Assembly (NCBI RefSeq): GCF_900108065.1 | Contig: NZ_FNVQ01000001.1 | Coordinates: 868,001-932,000, forward strand | From: Marinobacterium lutimaris | Lineage (GTDB): Bacteria > Pseudomonadota > Gammaproteobacteria > Pseudomonadales > Balneatricaceae | Reading direction: 5' to 3' | DNA: 64,000 nt | Notes under the pieces: generated by a model | Seen by the model: only the letters and a program-made list of their open reading frames with translations | The model's database searches: none | Told to the model about the DNA's origin: nothing | Translations under genes and position numbers: made by a program | Shown here: positions 13,201 through 28,200 of the stretch, in pieces | How positions within the stretch are numbered: the first letter of the stretch is position 1 | Layout: each line of letters starts with the position of its first letter

Positions 13201-16200
13201 TATGCCTGTATTCTCCCCCTTGGCACTATCAATACTGATGATTTCGGTTGGGTCGACCGAGGTCACCAGGCTGTTTGGGTTCTTGGCCGCGAGCAAGACA
13301 AGGGTTTCACCCATCACGTCGTTGCCAATAGCGTCGTCACCGTCGAGGATGGAATCGGGCGCTACCAGCAATACATCGCCGGTACGCGAGCGAATCAAAC
13401 CAGAGCGCAGATCGCCGGAGGTCTCCAGCACGGCAACGTCGCCATCCACATTGACGTCGATATAGCCAGAGCCGTTGTTGGCCAGATTGGTGAAGGCCAA
13501 AAGTTCGATGCTCGGTGTACTGCCCTTATCGGCCGCGACGCTGGTCGTGTCGGCCTTTCCTTCGTCATCACGCACCAGGATGTTGCCACCGGCGATCAGA
13601 CCTGGCGCCACTGCGCTGAGAACTGCTCCTATACGTGTATCCCCATCCGCAAATACATCAAACCAGCTTGCATTAACCTGACGAAGGCCGGTTTCGTTCG
13701 GTGCGAACTCTCGGGTATTGGCAAATATATAGTTGCTGCTAAGGGTGGCATCATCGGTATTTGCGAAGGCGGCAGGGTCACGGCTGTCGTTATAGTAGCC
13801 AATAAACTCCCAATTACCGCCGGTAGCGTAGTTCTGGTTGTAGAGCACCAGCGTGGCGTCACTACCTATATAGCGGTACACGCCATTGGGTTCGCCGTTA
13901 CCGGTGAAGTCATCGGTCAGACTCACCAGGTCCCCGTTCGCCAGTTCAACGCCAGTGGTGGACGAATCACTGACGCTGGCCTGGATATCCCAGTTGTCGT
14001 TACGGAAATGGACTTCATGCTGACCGTCGTAGGGGGTGTTCGTCACATATACATGTACCTTACCAACACTGCCCGCCCCGCTCTGGTGCTTGCTATCGTG
14101 CAGCACGATATCCAGATCACCCCCGGCCTCGACAGACTGCACATGAATTTCGAGCGGGTCGGTGCTACGAATTACACGATCGAGGCCACGCAGGCCGAGA
14201 TAGATATCGTCGTCGGCGTCACTGCCAGCGAGCACAAGCAGCTCGATCTCGCGGATCGTTCCGGTGGACAGGTTGGTACTGCGTACCAGCTCGACTTCTA
14301 CGCGGGTATTGTCGCCGTCACCGATACCTCCCTCACTGGCTTCAATATCCAGCTGGTTGGTGCGGATTATCCCGTTGGTACTGCCGAAGATACTGCCTGA
14401 TTCAGAGTCCGGGTTGGATACCGTCTCGGCATTGATAATCCGTGTCCAGCCTCCCGGGTTATTGATCGTGCCGTCGATATAGATGTTTGCAGTGCTATCC
14501 AGCTTTTGCACATCGACGAGACTGCCGGTAGAGGATAGTTGGCGCGCGATGAAAAACTCAAATGTTGCATCGGCCACTGCAAAGAGTGAATTGCCGGACT
14601 CAAGCTGCACCAGTGGCTGATCGGATGGGGAGGCCTTCGAGTGGTCATAGATGACGTCGATGTCGACCAGGTGCAGTTGCTTGTTCGAATAGTCAAGGAT
14701 ACGTACATTCGGCAGGTCATCGTTGAAGGTAAAAATAGGTCCTTCCGACTTCGGCACGTTCTGGATAGAGTCACCCGCCCTGAACAGCACGTCCGCGTAA
14801 CCGTCGTTTTTCACTGTGACATAGTAGTCGCTGTCTGTGCTGCTACTCCCCTGCACAATTTCGTTACCGCTGGCGTCTGTTACCGAGATGTTCTTCTTGC
14901 GCAGGATGACGCCGTTCTCGTCGATCACAAGTTCAGGTGCTCCGCCCTGCCCCCCGAGGATCTCTACATCCGCATCCCAGTTGATATCAGCTCGATCGGT
15001 ATACGAACGAAGTCCGGTATCTGCGCCGGTGCGTGCCCAGCCATCAGCGGGTGGACTGCGGTGGTCCCAGTTCAGCTGCGCTGATCCGGTTGCGTTGGCA
15101 TAAAGTGCCAATGCCGGTGGCTGATCAACCAACCCCTGCGAGTCGCCATCGATCAGCCCCGTCTCTTCGCTGCGTCCGTTGTCGCGGGCGCCGGCCACGA
15201 TGGTAGCGCCATCACTGGTAACTACCTCAGTGATCAGTTCCACCTTTCCCTTGAGAAATGCATTCTGCGCAGGAATCGGGAAGGCAACCGCCAGGTGTCG
15301 GGCTGCACGATGTATGTCAACGTTCTCTGGTAGCTGTATCGCTTCCAGGTCGACACCTTCCCGCCCGATCACCAGGGTGCCGTTACCGGCGATAGTGACC
15401 TTGACGTTGGAGATCACATCGGTCTCTGCCTCAGCGAAGGCGAAGGCTGCACCGAACAGCACTGGGCTCCAGGCCTTGGCCTCGGCCAATGCATAGGCCT
15501 CGAGGCTGACAACCTCGGCTTTCAAGTCGACCGAGCGTGCATCGAGCAGCACACCAGTGCCGACATTTACCAGGGTATTGGCGATGATATCGATGCCGTC
15601 GTCACCGTTTTCACCCTGGGCCAGATCTGCTCCTACATTGCTATCCACATTGTCGGTCAGATCGCCGTCTACAGCGTCCGCCAGGGCGGTGACAACGACG
15701 GCGCCAGCTTCTGCGAAAGCGTCGCTCTTTACCTTCGCGGTCGTTGTGGCATGCGCCAGCAACGCATCCCCCACGATAAGGGTCGCACCGTCCTTGATGT
15801 CGACGATGGTGTCGTTGCCCAGGTCAACGCCGTTGCTGGCACGGGCACCGCCGATGATTCCGCCGCTGGCCGCCTTGGCTTTGGCTGTGGCGGTATGGTC
15901 AGCCCTGGCATCAAGATATAAGTCGTCACCGGCAGAAAGTACTGCCCCTTCACCGACCGCAGCCGTGGTGTGCGCCTTGTCCACATCGGTCAGCGCCAGT
16001 ACGACGCCTACCCGGATAACACCGCCACCACCCGAGTCCGCCTTGCTCGATACATCAGTGCTGGCGTCTGCTGCAATAATCAGGTCACGGGCAACGGTCA
16101 GTGTGGTTTGATCTCCACTGGTTGTTGCACTCTTCACTTCCGCCGTAACCAGAAACTCACCTTTCAACCTGGCCTCGGAGGCGTTGACGTCGATCAGTCC

Positions 16201-19200
16201 GCCGGAGCCGCCCAGGACAGTAGCGCTTGATTTTCCATCGCCTGTAAGGGTGAAACTCTCTGCCAGTGCTGCGCCGCCAACATCAACGAAACGGTGTTCC
16301 CCGGCAGGTTTGGAACCAAGGTCGAAGCGCAGGGCCTGAGTATTACCCGATGCGCCAGCAACCAGGTCCAGCCCCAGAGTACCAATTCGGTGGGTACCGC
16401 CACGAGTCATTACATCGATTGTTTCGACCAGTGCACCGTCACTCTGATAGGTCGATATGCTGTCGGTAGCGTAGATATTAATGGCCTCACCATCGCGCGT
16501 GGCGGCCAGACCAAAGGTGCCATTATCCTGGTCGGCATCGACCACGTAATAGGTCACACCATCGTTAAGTCCGCCAATCACTCTCGCCAAAGAGTGTGAA
16601 GTGGCCTGCTCTGCATCGACAAGTGAAGGTGTCAGATCGAGGGCTTCCTGGGCGATTGCCAGAATATCGTTGTCCGGATCCTCGTCTCCTCTATCGTCGA
16701 ACTCGCGTCCGACGGCCTTGATATAGCTCTCGGCAAGCTTGATCTGATTTTTATCTACCTTAATCACGTAGTAGGTAGCGCCATCGGTCAGATCGCCTAT
16801 GGCCTCGCCGTCACCCAGTTTGCGATACACCACCGCATCGCCGGTTTCAAATCCATGGTCAGCCAGATAAATATTGTTGTTGTCTGCATGGATAACCGGG
16901 CCGCTTTCGCCATCCCTTTTCACCGTCTTGATAGTCTGGGTTTTGCCCTTACCATCCTTGAACGTGTAATCCACCAGTGTCACATCCACCGACTCGGTCA
17001 GGAACTCGACACTCTCGGACGCTTTATAGGTGACCGCCTGGCCATTCTCAAAGTTGTGGCCATCGATATGGATAGTGCTGTTAGCGACATCCACCATCGC
17101 TGCATCGAAATCTGAGAGCAGATCATCATCACTCTGTATTGCCAGTAGCGGATCATCCACCAGGCGGATACTGTCCCGGTCATAGACCGGGTTGCCGTCC
17201 TCATCGACGGCCACTTCAATCAGGCGTACGTAAAGGGGGCTGGAAAGATCGGTATCCTGCCAGGGAGCGATAATGGAGGTTCCATCCTGACGGTCGTACA
17301 TCACCGCATCGCCGTTCTGGAAATTGTGAGCGCTGGCGAAGTTGATAATGTCGAATTCGCCGTCAACGCCCCCGCCAGCATCGAAAATATTGCCCAGTGC
17401 GATGACCAGCTCCCAGTCCCCGCTCTCGTAATTCTGGGTGCTCAGCGTAAGGTTTGCGGAGCTACCGGTGTAGCGATAAACCGAGTCGGTTGCCGGGACT
17501 CGAATCAGGTCCCCCTTCGCGACAGCGACGGCCTCTTCGGCCCACAGCTCCCAGTCGCCGTTGGTGTCGTTATAGTCCTCGGTTGTAAGCAGCAGGTCCG
17601 CATCAGCGCCGGTATAGCGGTAAACCTGTCCTGGTGTGCCCTTGCCACTGAAATCTCCGGCCAGACGGACAAGGAACCCCTCAGTGACTGCAACCGGCTG
17701 TTCATCCGCCAGTGCCCAGTCTCCGCTTGAGAAATCCTGGCCGCTGAGCAAAAGCTCAGTGTCTTCACCTGTATAGCGATACAGCACACCGTCCGTATCA
17801 CCTGGTTCGATGTAATCGCCCGCTATAGCAAAATCTCCGGCCAACCGAACCAGGTCGCCTTTTTTCACCGCCTGTTTATCGCCTTCTGCATCGGTAAAGA
17901 CGGTTACCCGTTCCCAGTCTCCGGTAGCGTCCTCATAGTCCTCAAGGCTAAGCTTTAAATCGGCCCCGGTTCCGGTGTAGCGATAGATACCACCGGCCTC
18001 GCCGTCTCCAGAAAAATCGTTGGCCAGACGCACCAGATCCCCTTCCGACAGGCTGGTCGCTGTTTCCTCTGTACCTGCAGGTACATTTTGTACAGTGGCC
18101 ACTAGCTCGACCGGTATGCGGTATAGCGTGAACTTCGGAGCTATCGCATTGCTCACCCTGGCATCCTCTGCCACGGTACCTACTGTGTAGGTTACCGGCA
18201 GCACGCCAGTGATGACGTTGTACTCCCTGCCGTCATCAAGCCCGCTAATATCGCTGCCGGAGCTTTCATACTGAAGGGTTGTGCCGTTGTAGACCGGGAA
18301 CTCAAAAGCCAGGGTGTCGGTATCTGCATCCACATCTCCTATGAGATCACTGGGCGGCTGTGCTGCCGTCCCCTTGTCGAGCAGAGCGTAAACCGCGAGA
18401 TTACCCCCGGCTGTGATAGTCGAGCCCTGCCCCACATAGGCATCGATGCTAGGTTTGACGGTGGATGTGGCATTTGGAACCCCTACACTGACACCGCCGC
18501 CTCCGGAGGCCTGTGCCAGGGAATCAGCCTCAGCCCGTCCTTCTGCACGCACCAGAACATCGCCGTCGAAAACACCATCGGGATCCGGCAGTTCGGCGGT
18601 CGGTGTCCCCGACCTGCCGATGGTGTTGACCGTTGCCGTAACGTCATCACCGATAAAAGCCTTAACCTTGGGCTCTGCCTTGGCGGTGACCTTGGTGACC
18701 CCGACCGAAACGATACCGCCCGTGCCAACAATGGCTTCACCACGGGCACGCGATTCATTCACTCTGGCGACTACCGACAGGTTGTTGGCAGAACGGATGT
18801 TGGTAGCGGCACCGACCAGTGCCGCCGTTGTACCCAGTGCCGCCGCATCAACAATGAGGTTCCCTCCCCCCGCGATGACTCCACCACCCCCGCCATCGAT
18901 GTCGGCATCGGCGACGTGGGTGGAGGTCGCTTCAACAACGACATCTCCGTCTACGTCCACTACTGTGGGGCTGGCCAAGCTGTTCGCATCACCTTCTGGA
19001 CCTATAAATGCCTTCACGTCCTGATCGGTTCGTGCGTTGCCCTTACCCTCAGCGCCGCCGCCCAGCAGGCTGAATCCAAAGGTGGACAGCGCCCCGCTGG
19101 CGCTGCTCTGTGAGTTGGCTTTGACTGAGAGACTAGCTGCTTTTACTGAGCTGCCTTCACCCAGGTAGGCCTGAATCCTGACATCCGAACCCGTATCAAC

Positions 19201-22200
19201 GGCACCGACCCGTGCTGACGCTTCGAGCAGAGAAACGGATATACCCAGACTACCGGCGCCGCCGTTAACCTCGGCATGGGCGTCTGCAGCAGACAGGGCA
19301 CTCAGGGTAACTGCGCCGGAAACAGTAATTTCAGCGCCTGTGCCGATGTAGGCCTCGATATCGCCTTCAATCGTCGCAAAGGCGTCGCCATTAACGCCGC
19401 TGCCAATGAGCCCCACACCACCAACGGTCATATAGGTCTCGGCTATACGATTAAGCGGCGAGTTGGTTCCAGCATTGGGGTTCAGAACATTGACGGAGAG
19501 TGATCCGGCAGTAACGGTAACCTTGGCATCGTTGCCGATATAGGCGCGGCCAGAGCTGCCCACATAGGCTTCACCGCGATACTCACCACCACCAATACCT
19601 ACGGCACCAAAACCACCGTCCAGATCGGCATACGCTTTGCCTTCGAGGGTACTCTCTACTGCCACATTACCTGTGGTATCGACAGTGATTTTTTCACCCA
19701 GATAGGATTCCACTTCCGCATCAACCCGCGCCAGGCCGGTGAGGTTGCCACCGCCGCCGAGCAGGCCGATGTCAACGCCCAGCATCTGGGTGCGGGCTTC
19801 ACTGCGGCCATCCGCTGTGACGGAAAGGCTGCCTGCATCCACATCGCTACTGGAGCCTACGTAGGCACGAGTGACGCCAAGGCCTGTGTCGTTCTCGCCG
19901 TTACCAACGGTCGCTTCTGTTTTGAACAGGCTTACCGCGATACCCACCGAGCCGTCACCACCATCGGACTTGGCGCGGGCGAATGAGCGCGCATCGGCGT
20001 CGACTTCGACCAGGCCCGTAGCATCAATATCGGCAGAACTGCCAATGTAGGCTTCAACGACGCCGGTGATCCTGGCAATGGTTTCAGCCGCGTCATCCTC
20101 TCCTGGCTCGCCGCCGGTACCACTACCCAACAACCCGACACCACCGACGGTCAGGTACGCCTTAGCCGTGCGTGTGTCGGCATCAACGCTGTTCTCAGGG
20201 TCTTTATCGCTGGTGTAACGGGTTGAGTTAAGCGCCTTGGCCTCAACGGTCAGATTAGCGGCGTTTACCGTTGTGTTATCACCAACGAAGGCACGCGTAT
20301 CTGCAGCGAGGGTTGCGGTGCTCTTCATCAGGTTGATGGCGATGAATATCGAGCCGGACCCGCCATCCACATCGCTAACGGCTCCATGGGCGGTACGTGA
20401 ACTGATGATTACGTCGCCGGAGGTTGCCTGCAAGTTGGCTGAGCCTTTCAGCCCCGCTTCGACGTGCCCCAGAATCTCCGATTTCGCGACCACCTGTGCT
20501 GCAGCGGCACTGATACCCACTGATACCGATGCCCCTACCGCCTTACTACTGATGAAGGCATCGGAATCGGCTTTGATCTCAATACCTCCCGTGGTGGATT
20601 CCACCCTTACATCAGTCACATAAGCATCGACGGTGTTCTGCGCCGTATTGGTTGCGTCTACGATTGCGACACTGGCCCCCAACAACCCGACCGACACAGC
20701 GACGCCGAAGATATCTGCTTCCAGTTCAGTCCGCGTATTCTCTGCTAACACCCTGACATCCCCGGCCGCATAAACGCTGCCACCGTCGATATAGGCGTTA
20801 AGACCTCCACTGATCGTATTGGCAACTGAGATCTCGGCCAGGGAGAAGGATATAGAGATAGGTTCCTTGGAGATTTGCAGCGCAACGGAGACCGAGACCG
20901 AGCCGCCTTGAGCAACGATGCTGCGATCGTTGAAGGCCTCGATCACCACATCCCCGCCAGACGATATAACGGTATCTTCGACAAAGGCACTGGTGGTGCC
21001 ATCGACCGTGTTTTCCGCCAACGCTATGGAGATTGCCGCGGAGGCTGCGGCCCCTTTACCTATGCCGATGGATACACCTAGAGCACCACTACCCCAGTCT
21101 GCGGTAACCGTGGTCTGATCGCTCGCTGTTACGCTGATCCCGCCGGCACCCGCTTCGGCAGCGTTTGTCGCTCCGGACGGGACTACCCCGTCACGGATAT
21201 AAGCATTGATCGTATTGGTGACCCTGTTCTTAGCCCCGGCATAGCCGATACCTACAGCACCATTGACGCCTTTGCCCACGGTGACTGTGATAGAGCCACC
21301 GATACCTAGCGAAAACGCCTCAATCTTGGTAAGTGAATCAGCGCTGACGCTGAGAGCGTCGCCCGCGATCGCCGTGGACCCGTCGATAACCGCTTCGGTG
21401 GTGTTCTGGACCCTGTTCTCCGCCACTGCTACGCCGGCACTGATTGCGGCCCCACTGCCGCCGCCGGCCCTAATCACAGCCACTATTGCAACACCACCCG
21501 CATCAGCGTGCACCAGTGAACGATCAACCGTTTCGACCTGTATGCTGCCGGAATCAGCCGTTACGGAGCCTGCACTTATCCCCGCCCGCACCGTGTTGGT
21601 GACAGTGTTGATTGATACGGCGACACCAGCGCCAAGATCCAGACCATTGCTTTCGCCCGAACTGATATTAATGCCCAGTGCGCCCCCTATGGCGAGGGCG
21701 TCTATGACAGCCGTCGAGTAGGCATCGACAACCACAGCATCGGCGGTGACAGTGCTTTGATCGACTAACGCCTGGACCAGATTACTGACATCGTTCAGAG
21801 ATACACCGACACCGATCGACAGGTTGAGACCAGAGCCTTCGCCAATCTTGATGCCAACTCCGACGCCGCCGGCATCCGCAACGATGGTCGAGGCGTCAGT
21901 TGCCAGCAGGGAAACCGTTCCGCTGCTGGAGTCCACTACGCTTTGATCAACAATTGCCGCCTGTACCACATTGTTGATCGTATTCCGTGTACCCGCGCCT
22001 CCGCCGGCGAGGTTCAGGCCGCTGGAATCACCAATCAGTGCATCCAGGGCGCCGCCAAAGGTGAGTGCGTCGATAGTGGCGAAGGAGCGCGCCTGCAATT
22101 CCACATCCTGAATGGAATTGATTGTTGAACCGTCGATACCGGCATAGTAGTGGTTACCGATTTCGTTAATCGCGACCCCGATGCCGACTGCACCTGTAAC

Positions 22201-25200
22201 GCCGTTGCCGGTACCAATCTTGGCGGTAAGACCGATGCCCCCTGCATCCGAAGTGATACGTGTAGTGGCCGAAACTTCAACGGTGTTGCCGTCAACAGCA
22301 AGGAGATAAGTACGACCGTTCCACTGGTCGTGCAGCAGCCATTCGTTATCGCCAGAAGCACGCACCTGAAGATCATCGGACAGGACAATGTTGTTACTGC
22401 TGAATGCATTGCGCAGGTCATCGGTGATGTCTGTGACGATCTTGGTTGTATCGGTGGAAAAGCCGAGCGAAGCCGACGTGGTATTAAAGCTGAACAGTGA
22501 ATGCGTATCGGAGGCGTGCACACGCACCGAATCCGCGTCGATGATACTGCCACTCCCGGTCGCATCGTAAATCCGCAACACACCGAGTTCGAACTCTGCG
22601 AGATAAATCTTGCCCCCAGAGAGCAGCGCCCAGCGCTCTCCTTCGGTCAAGGTCGCGATGAAAGTAGAGCCAAGCGCATATCCCGCTGCTTCAAAGGCGC
22701 TACGCAGCTCATCTGAAACCGTACCGGCATCAAGATCTGCCGTTAATCCCTCATCCGCCGAGAAAAGGTAACTGCGATCGACAAAAGCCTCGACGGTGTT
22801 ATGTACGTAGTTGCCGGTACCTGCGCCGGCTCCGGAGAAGGACAAACCACCCGAGTTTGAAATAGTGCCGGTGGCCGCAATACTGAGTGCAAAGGTGTCG
22901 ATCACCGATGGTGAGGTGGCCTGTACGCTAACCTCACCGCCTGCGGAAAGGTGGGAGTTCGCGATGAATGCACGTGTGGTATTGCTGATCTCGTTGACCG
23001 ATACCGCCACGCCAATCGAGCCGTTCAAACTTGCCCGATTGCCGAAAGCGAGGGCGATGCCCACGCCACCAGCATCGGCGATGATCGTGGTATCGTCGCT
23101 CGCCTCAACCCACAGGTGTCCATCCACCGCCACCACGCCGGCTTCATTGCCCAGGCGGCTGTCGCGCACGAACGCCTCAACGGTATTGGCTACGCCGTTA
23201 CCACTGCCCATTCCCGCCCCGCCAACACCGAGCGCGCCGCTGATCGAGAGCGCATCGATGGTCGCTTTAGAGGTCGCGAGAACCTCAACATCCTGTTGCG
23301 CCTTGACCGTCGCGCCATCGATGTAGGCCAGAGTTACATTGGCTACGTCGTTGCGCGATGCCGATACGCCGAAAGACAGGTTGGTGAACCCGCCGCTGCC
23401 CCAGGAGAGGGCGAAGCTGAAGCCGCCTGCATCCGCCTGAATACGGGCTTTATCCTCGGCGAGGACGCGAACCGAGCCTTCAACAGCCTGCACTGAGGGT
23501 TCGGATGAGCTTGTGTTGTCGTAAATACCGGCAATCGCAGAACTGCGGATTGAGTTACCCGATCCTGCCCCCGCACCGCTCAGGGTGAATGACCTGCCGA
23601 AACTGTAGCTGCCGCCACTGACCGAAATGGCACCGGCAAGCGTCAGGGCCTCTATCTTCGGCGATGAAGTGGCACTTACGACGATATCACCCTGCTCGGC
23701 CTTCAGCGTGGAGCGTTCCACAAGTGCGGATACGGTGCTGTCTATCTGGTTAACAGCAACGGAGGCGGCAACCGTTACGCTGACAGCTTTTTGCCCCTGT
23801 ACCTGGTCACCTTTGTTAAGGGCGAACGCCAGGCCGCCCGCATCGGCACGGATGTTGGAGTCGTCAGACGCCAGAATCGATACACCATTATCGCCGAGCG
23901 TGGTAATACCTGCATTGCGTACAAGCGCAGAAACCTCGTTGCCGGTGTAGTTAACCGCAACCGCACCGCCAACAGAGATCTCGATACTGCGGTTGCGCAA
24001 CTGAACGTTACCTGCAGAATTTGTCTGCGCGGCGAACGCTGCACCGATCATGATGGCGTGGATGTTCAGTTTGGAAATATCCGCCTGCACAACGACGCTG
24101 TCTGCCGTAATTTCGACCTCGTCTACCCATGCACTCACGTTGTTGTGCACATCGTTGACCGATACCGAGATACCGGCGGCGATACCCAGACCATTGCCGG
24201 AATTACCCGGCTGTCCGGCCGTCGGGGGTGGCTGGTCGTTGGCAATACCGCTGGTGGCGCCTCCAATACCCAGGGAAAACAGATCCCCCTCGGCCGTGGC
24301 GCTCACGGTCACTGGACCGCTGACATCGATAACGCCTCGGGCGGAGCCGTCCGCAGCCGCGTAAGGATCCGCATTACCGATATAGGCCAGGGTATCGCGG
24401 GTATTAATGACGTTAACCGCCACCGCGATACCCACACCGATCTGGTCACCCTTAACGTAGCCGCCGGCGATGGAGTAGCGGCCAAGTTTGTCTTCTGCCG
24501 ATACCGTTACCGCTCCGCCAGTGATATCTACATCATCGTCTATGCTGGCGCGCACAAGGGTGTCGTAACTGCTCCCCGTTGCACTGGCCGAAATGCCCAG
24601 GTCGGAGGCTTTACCGCCGGACTGGGCAATCGCTATGGAAAGTACATCCTGGCTCGCATGGACCTGGAGTCCATCGCCCTCTTCACCGGTATGAATCTTG
24701 GTTCGCTTAGTCGCACTGCCCTGTATCTCGGCAATTGAGTCGTTTGCAACCGTGGTCACCAGAACCACCGGGCCGATCGCATTCTGCCCCGAGATACCGA
24801 AGGGGTTGATAAAGCTGCGGAAGAAATCCTTGACGCCACTGCCAGCACTGGCGCCACGGCCGACGGACTCAAGCGCATCAGGCCCTGCTTCCAGCAATGT
24901 GGGAATATTGATGTTAAAGGCCGCAATCTGGCCCATATCCACCGTCTGCATGGTGATTGAGGAATCCACCCGAACGGATTGTTCGGGATCACGCCAGTCG
25001 GTGTCCTGGTTGATCTGCGCACCTGCGCCGATCCAGGACTTAGCCTCGTTATCGAATACGTTGACCCCAACTGCAGCACCAATAACAAAGGGATCGGCCC
25101 CGGACGATCCCGGGTCGCCGGCCAAGGCGCTCACCTGGGTGTTGAGCAGGCTGGCAGCCCCGAGGGTTCCGTCCATCAGGTACTCAAACCCTTCGAGGCC

Positions 25201-28200
25201 GTTGTCCGCCATGGTGTTAGCAGGGTTGTAGATTGCATCGGCGCTATCTTTCAGCAGCGGATAGTCGACCCCGGACTCCACCGCGATCTCGCCGAGGGCA
25301 TCGACCTCTGCGTCTCCGGCGATCGAGGCATGAGCAGTATTCGTATACAAACCAAGAGCGAACCCAATGGCGACCTCGACATCACCAGGGTCCTGGCCCA
25401 ACGGCGGCTGCACATTGCTGGCATCGGCGGCATCGAAGCCGTTACGTGTTGCCTCAGCGGCAGCACCAAGTTTCACCTGATCCTCGATGGTGGCGGAGAC
25501 AACAATATCCTTGGCGGACTTCAATACTGCCGTTGATCCGACAGTGGCTTTGACGGTGTGTTTCTGCGCGTTAATCGACACCGTGGCAGCCAACTCGAAC
25601 GGCACGTGGGTGTCGTTGGGATTATCTGCAGGCTGGGGTTGAGGCCCATACATGGGAGTCAGGCCAAACCGGGTGGTTATCTGCTCGCGCAGAGCTGACA
25701 CCAACCCCCTCGCGTTAACAGCCCCCGCCGCGAGCGAAAGTGCATCGCCCTGCAGGCCGTTAAGCACCACGTCAGATAGCGGCTGTTCGCCGTCGCTGAG
25801 CTCCACCCCCGTGGCCACCTTGTTCCCGGCGGAGAGTTCGGCGGTGATACTGATTCCCGTCGTGTCGTCAGGTGGCAAAAGACTCTGAGTACCGCTTCCC
25901 ACACTGGTAAGATCGATCACCTCGGCACTGCGGGCTGCAACGGGATTTTCGGTGAGAAGAATATGGTTAGCGTCCAAACGGGTCACAAAGTAGGCATTAC
26001 CGCTGGCCAAACCATCTATGGGCGCATCAGGCATCGATACCGTGCCCATGTTGATGGCCACAGTCGGAGCGCTGCTTTGGAAACCAGTGAGCTGGAGATT
26101 CTGTTGCTGGCTGTGATCAGTTGAATAGGTAAGCAGGTCACCGGTCTGCAAGCCGTGGTTTGTCAGCCTGATGGCATCGGCATCAGAGTCGACAGCGGTT
26201 GCCGGCGCAAACTCGAAGGGAGCGCTACTGTGCCATACCGCAAATCCCTGCAAGCCTGCTCCACCGTCGATAAAACTGACATAGACGCCGGTTTGCGCAT
26301 CCTTGAGCTGAATCCCTCCGCCGGATAATACAACGACCTCATATTCCCTGGTCTGATCAAGTCCGCCGATAAGGGCGGGGGCAACCGGATCGCTGACCGA
26401 GAAACCCTGTACAGATTCTGTGGCTACGGTCTCGGCTACAATCAGCGTTGAGTCGTCATCCTTGAACCCCTGGATGGTAAATACGTTGTTGTTTTGTGCC
26501 GTTCCGCTAAGTTGTATTCTCTGTCCGACATGGAGCCCAAGAACCTCCCAGGCGCCATCATCGGTTCGCTGGATCTGGTTCTCGCCGTTCACCCTGGCAA
26601 AGTCGGCAGCCACTTCACCGATGTCGATCGGAGCAGCAGGCCCCAGATAGCGAACGATGTCACCATCTGACAGCCCGGTGAGGTTAATCTTCAGCCTGCC
26701 TGCGTCATTGGAAACGGCACTGGAATCAAAAGTCTGAAGGTCTACCTGAGTCAAGCTATGGGTCGAAGCGGAGTTGGTCTGAGCGGCGTCCAGCTCAAGA
26801 GACATGGATTGAGAGAGCTTGATGCGGTATTTACCGCCGCCGAGATCTTCTGCGCCTGCAACTTTGTAGCTTTGTCCGTCGACAAGGCCGCCAATCTCCG
26901 TACCGCCCTGAGCCTGGTAAACCAGATCGTCGCCACGCTGAATCGGCGAGCTGATCCCAGTCAGCGTAATCGTATTATTAACGATATCCACTGCGGCAAC
27001 TGACGCAGCATCGAAGTCATAGCTCAGGGATGATGGGTCGGAAGCGATGATCGTACCGTCAACAGTGGTAGTGACGTTGGCTGTATTGACCGAAACAGCG
27101 ACGGCAATGCCGGCAATTCCGTCCTGAAAAAGTACGGTTTCCGCTTCTACTTCACTTTCGGACTCGCCAGCCGCAGCAACCACCACATTGCCACTGGCGC
27201 TTTCTATACGGGCATTTTCGCCCATCTTCACATGTGATTCCTGGTTCGTGACCGAGATGGCAAGAGAGACTGCGAAATCTACGCTATCGCTATTAGATAA
27301 CAGAGAGTTACCGGTAGAACCTGAACTGATTTCTGCACCTGATGCGACACTGGTTGTTACCTCGACATTACCCTCGGCAATGAGTGAAGCCGAGCCATTC
27401 AGATTGACGTTGGCCGAAGCCAGTGTCTCGCCATAACCGATAGAGGCGAGAAATCTCTGTATGGTCGGGTTGGGCAGCATGTTATTGATGGCTATCGTCG
27501 AGAATGACGCATCCGCTTCCGACTCCGCACCCACGCTGATATCGCCAGCACTGTTGATTCGGGTATCGGTCAGGGTGATGTTGGAGGTGGCCTTCTGAAT
27601 CTTTACCTGCCCGGTAATCGGACTGATCAGGCTGAGCAGAAGGTCTGGAAACTCCGTAAGCGATGAAAAAAGCCCGTTGATGATACCGTCTGCCACATCC
27701 CCCAACTCATCCCAGCGTGTCTGAGTAGCCGATTGGCTCGACAGCGTCACGTTGCCGCCACTCAGCTCAGCGGCTCCTGCCGTGATGCTGGCCTTGTTGT
27801 CTGCGACAAGTACGGGAGATAGAAGGTCCCCAACTATCGACTCCGCCGCAGTAGGCGCTTTGACCGCGGTAAGCTCGATATCACCGGACTGATAGCCGGA
27901 GCCGGCAAGGGCCAGCAGCTTGGAACCCGAATTGAGGGTGATGTTTTCGGCGTTAAACGCGATTGCGCCCGCATCTCCACCGCTATTGCTCGTAGAAACG
28001 GTGACGCCTGAGTTGACAGTTACCGTCTCTGCGTCAATTGAAATATCGCCGCCATAGGTCGCTATGTCACCGGCGAAATTCAGGCTATCTTTACCGCCCT
28101 CACCTTTGACCGTCAGCTTTGCAGAAAAGCCTGTGCCGAGCGCATTAATGTTGGCTGTATCATCGCCCGCGCCCAGATCGATGACCAACTCGTCGATCGG

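Noticed and set aside
20600-24400. Regularly spaced repeats that might suggest a CRISPR array
   Set aside because: The periodicity is in the protein (about 100-120 residues) and the DNA repeats are imperfect. There are no short identical repeats with unique spacers and no cas genes.
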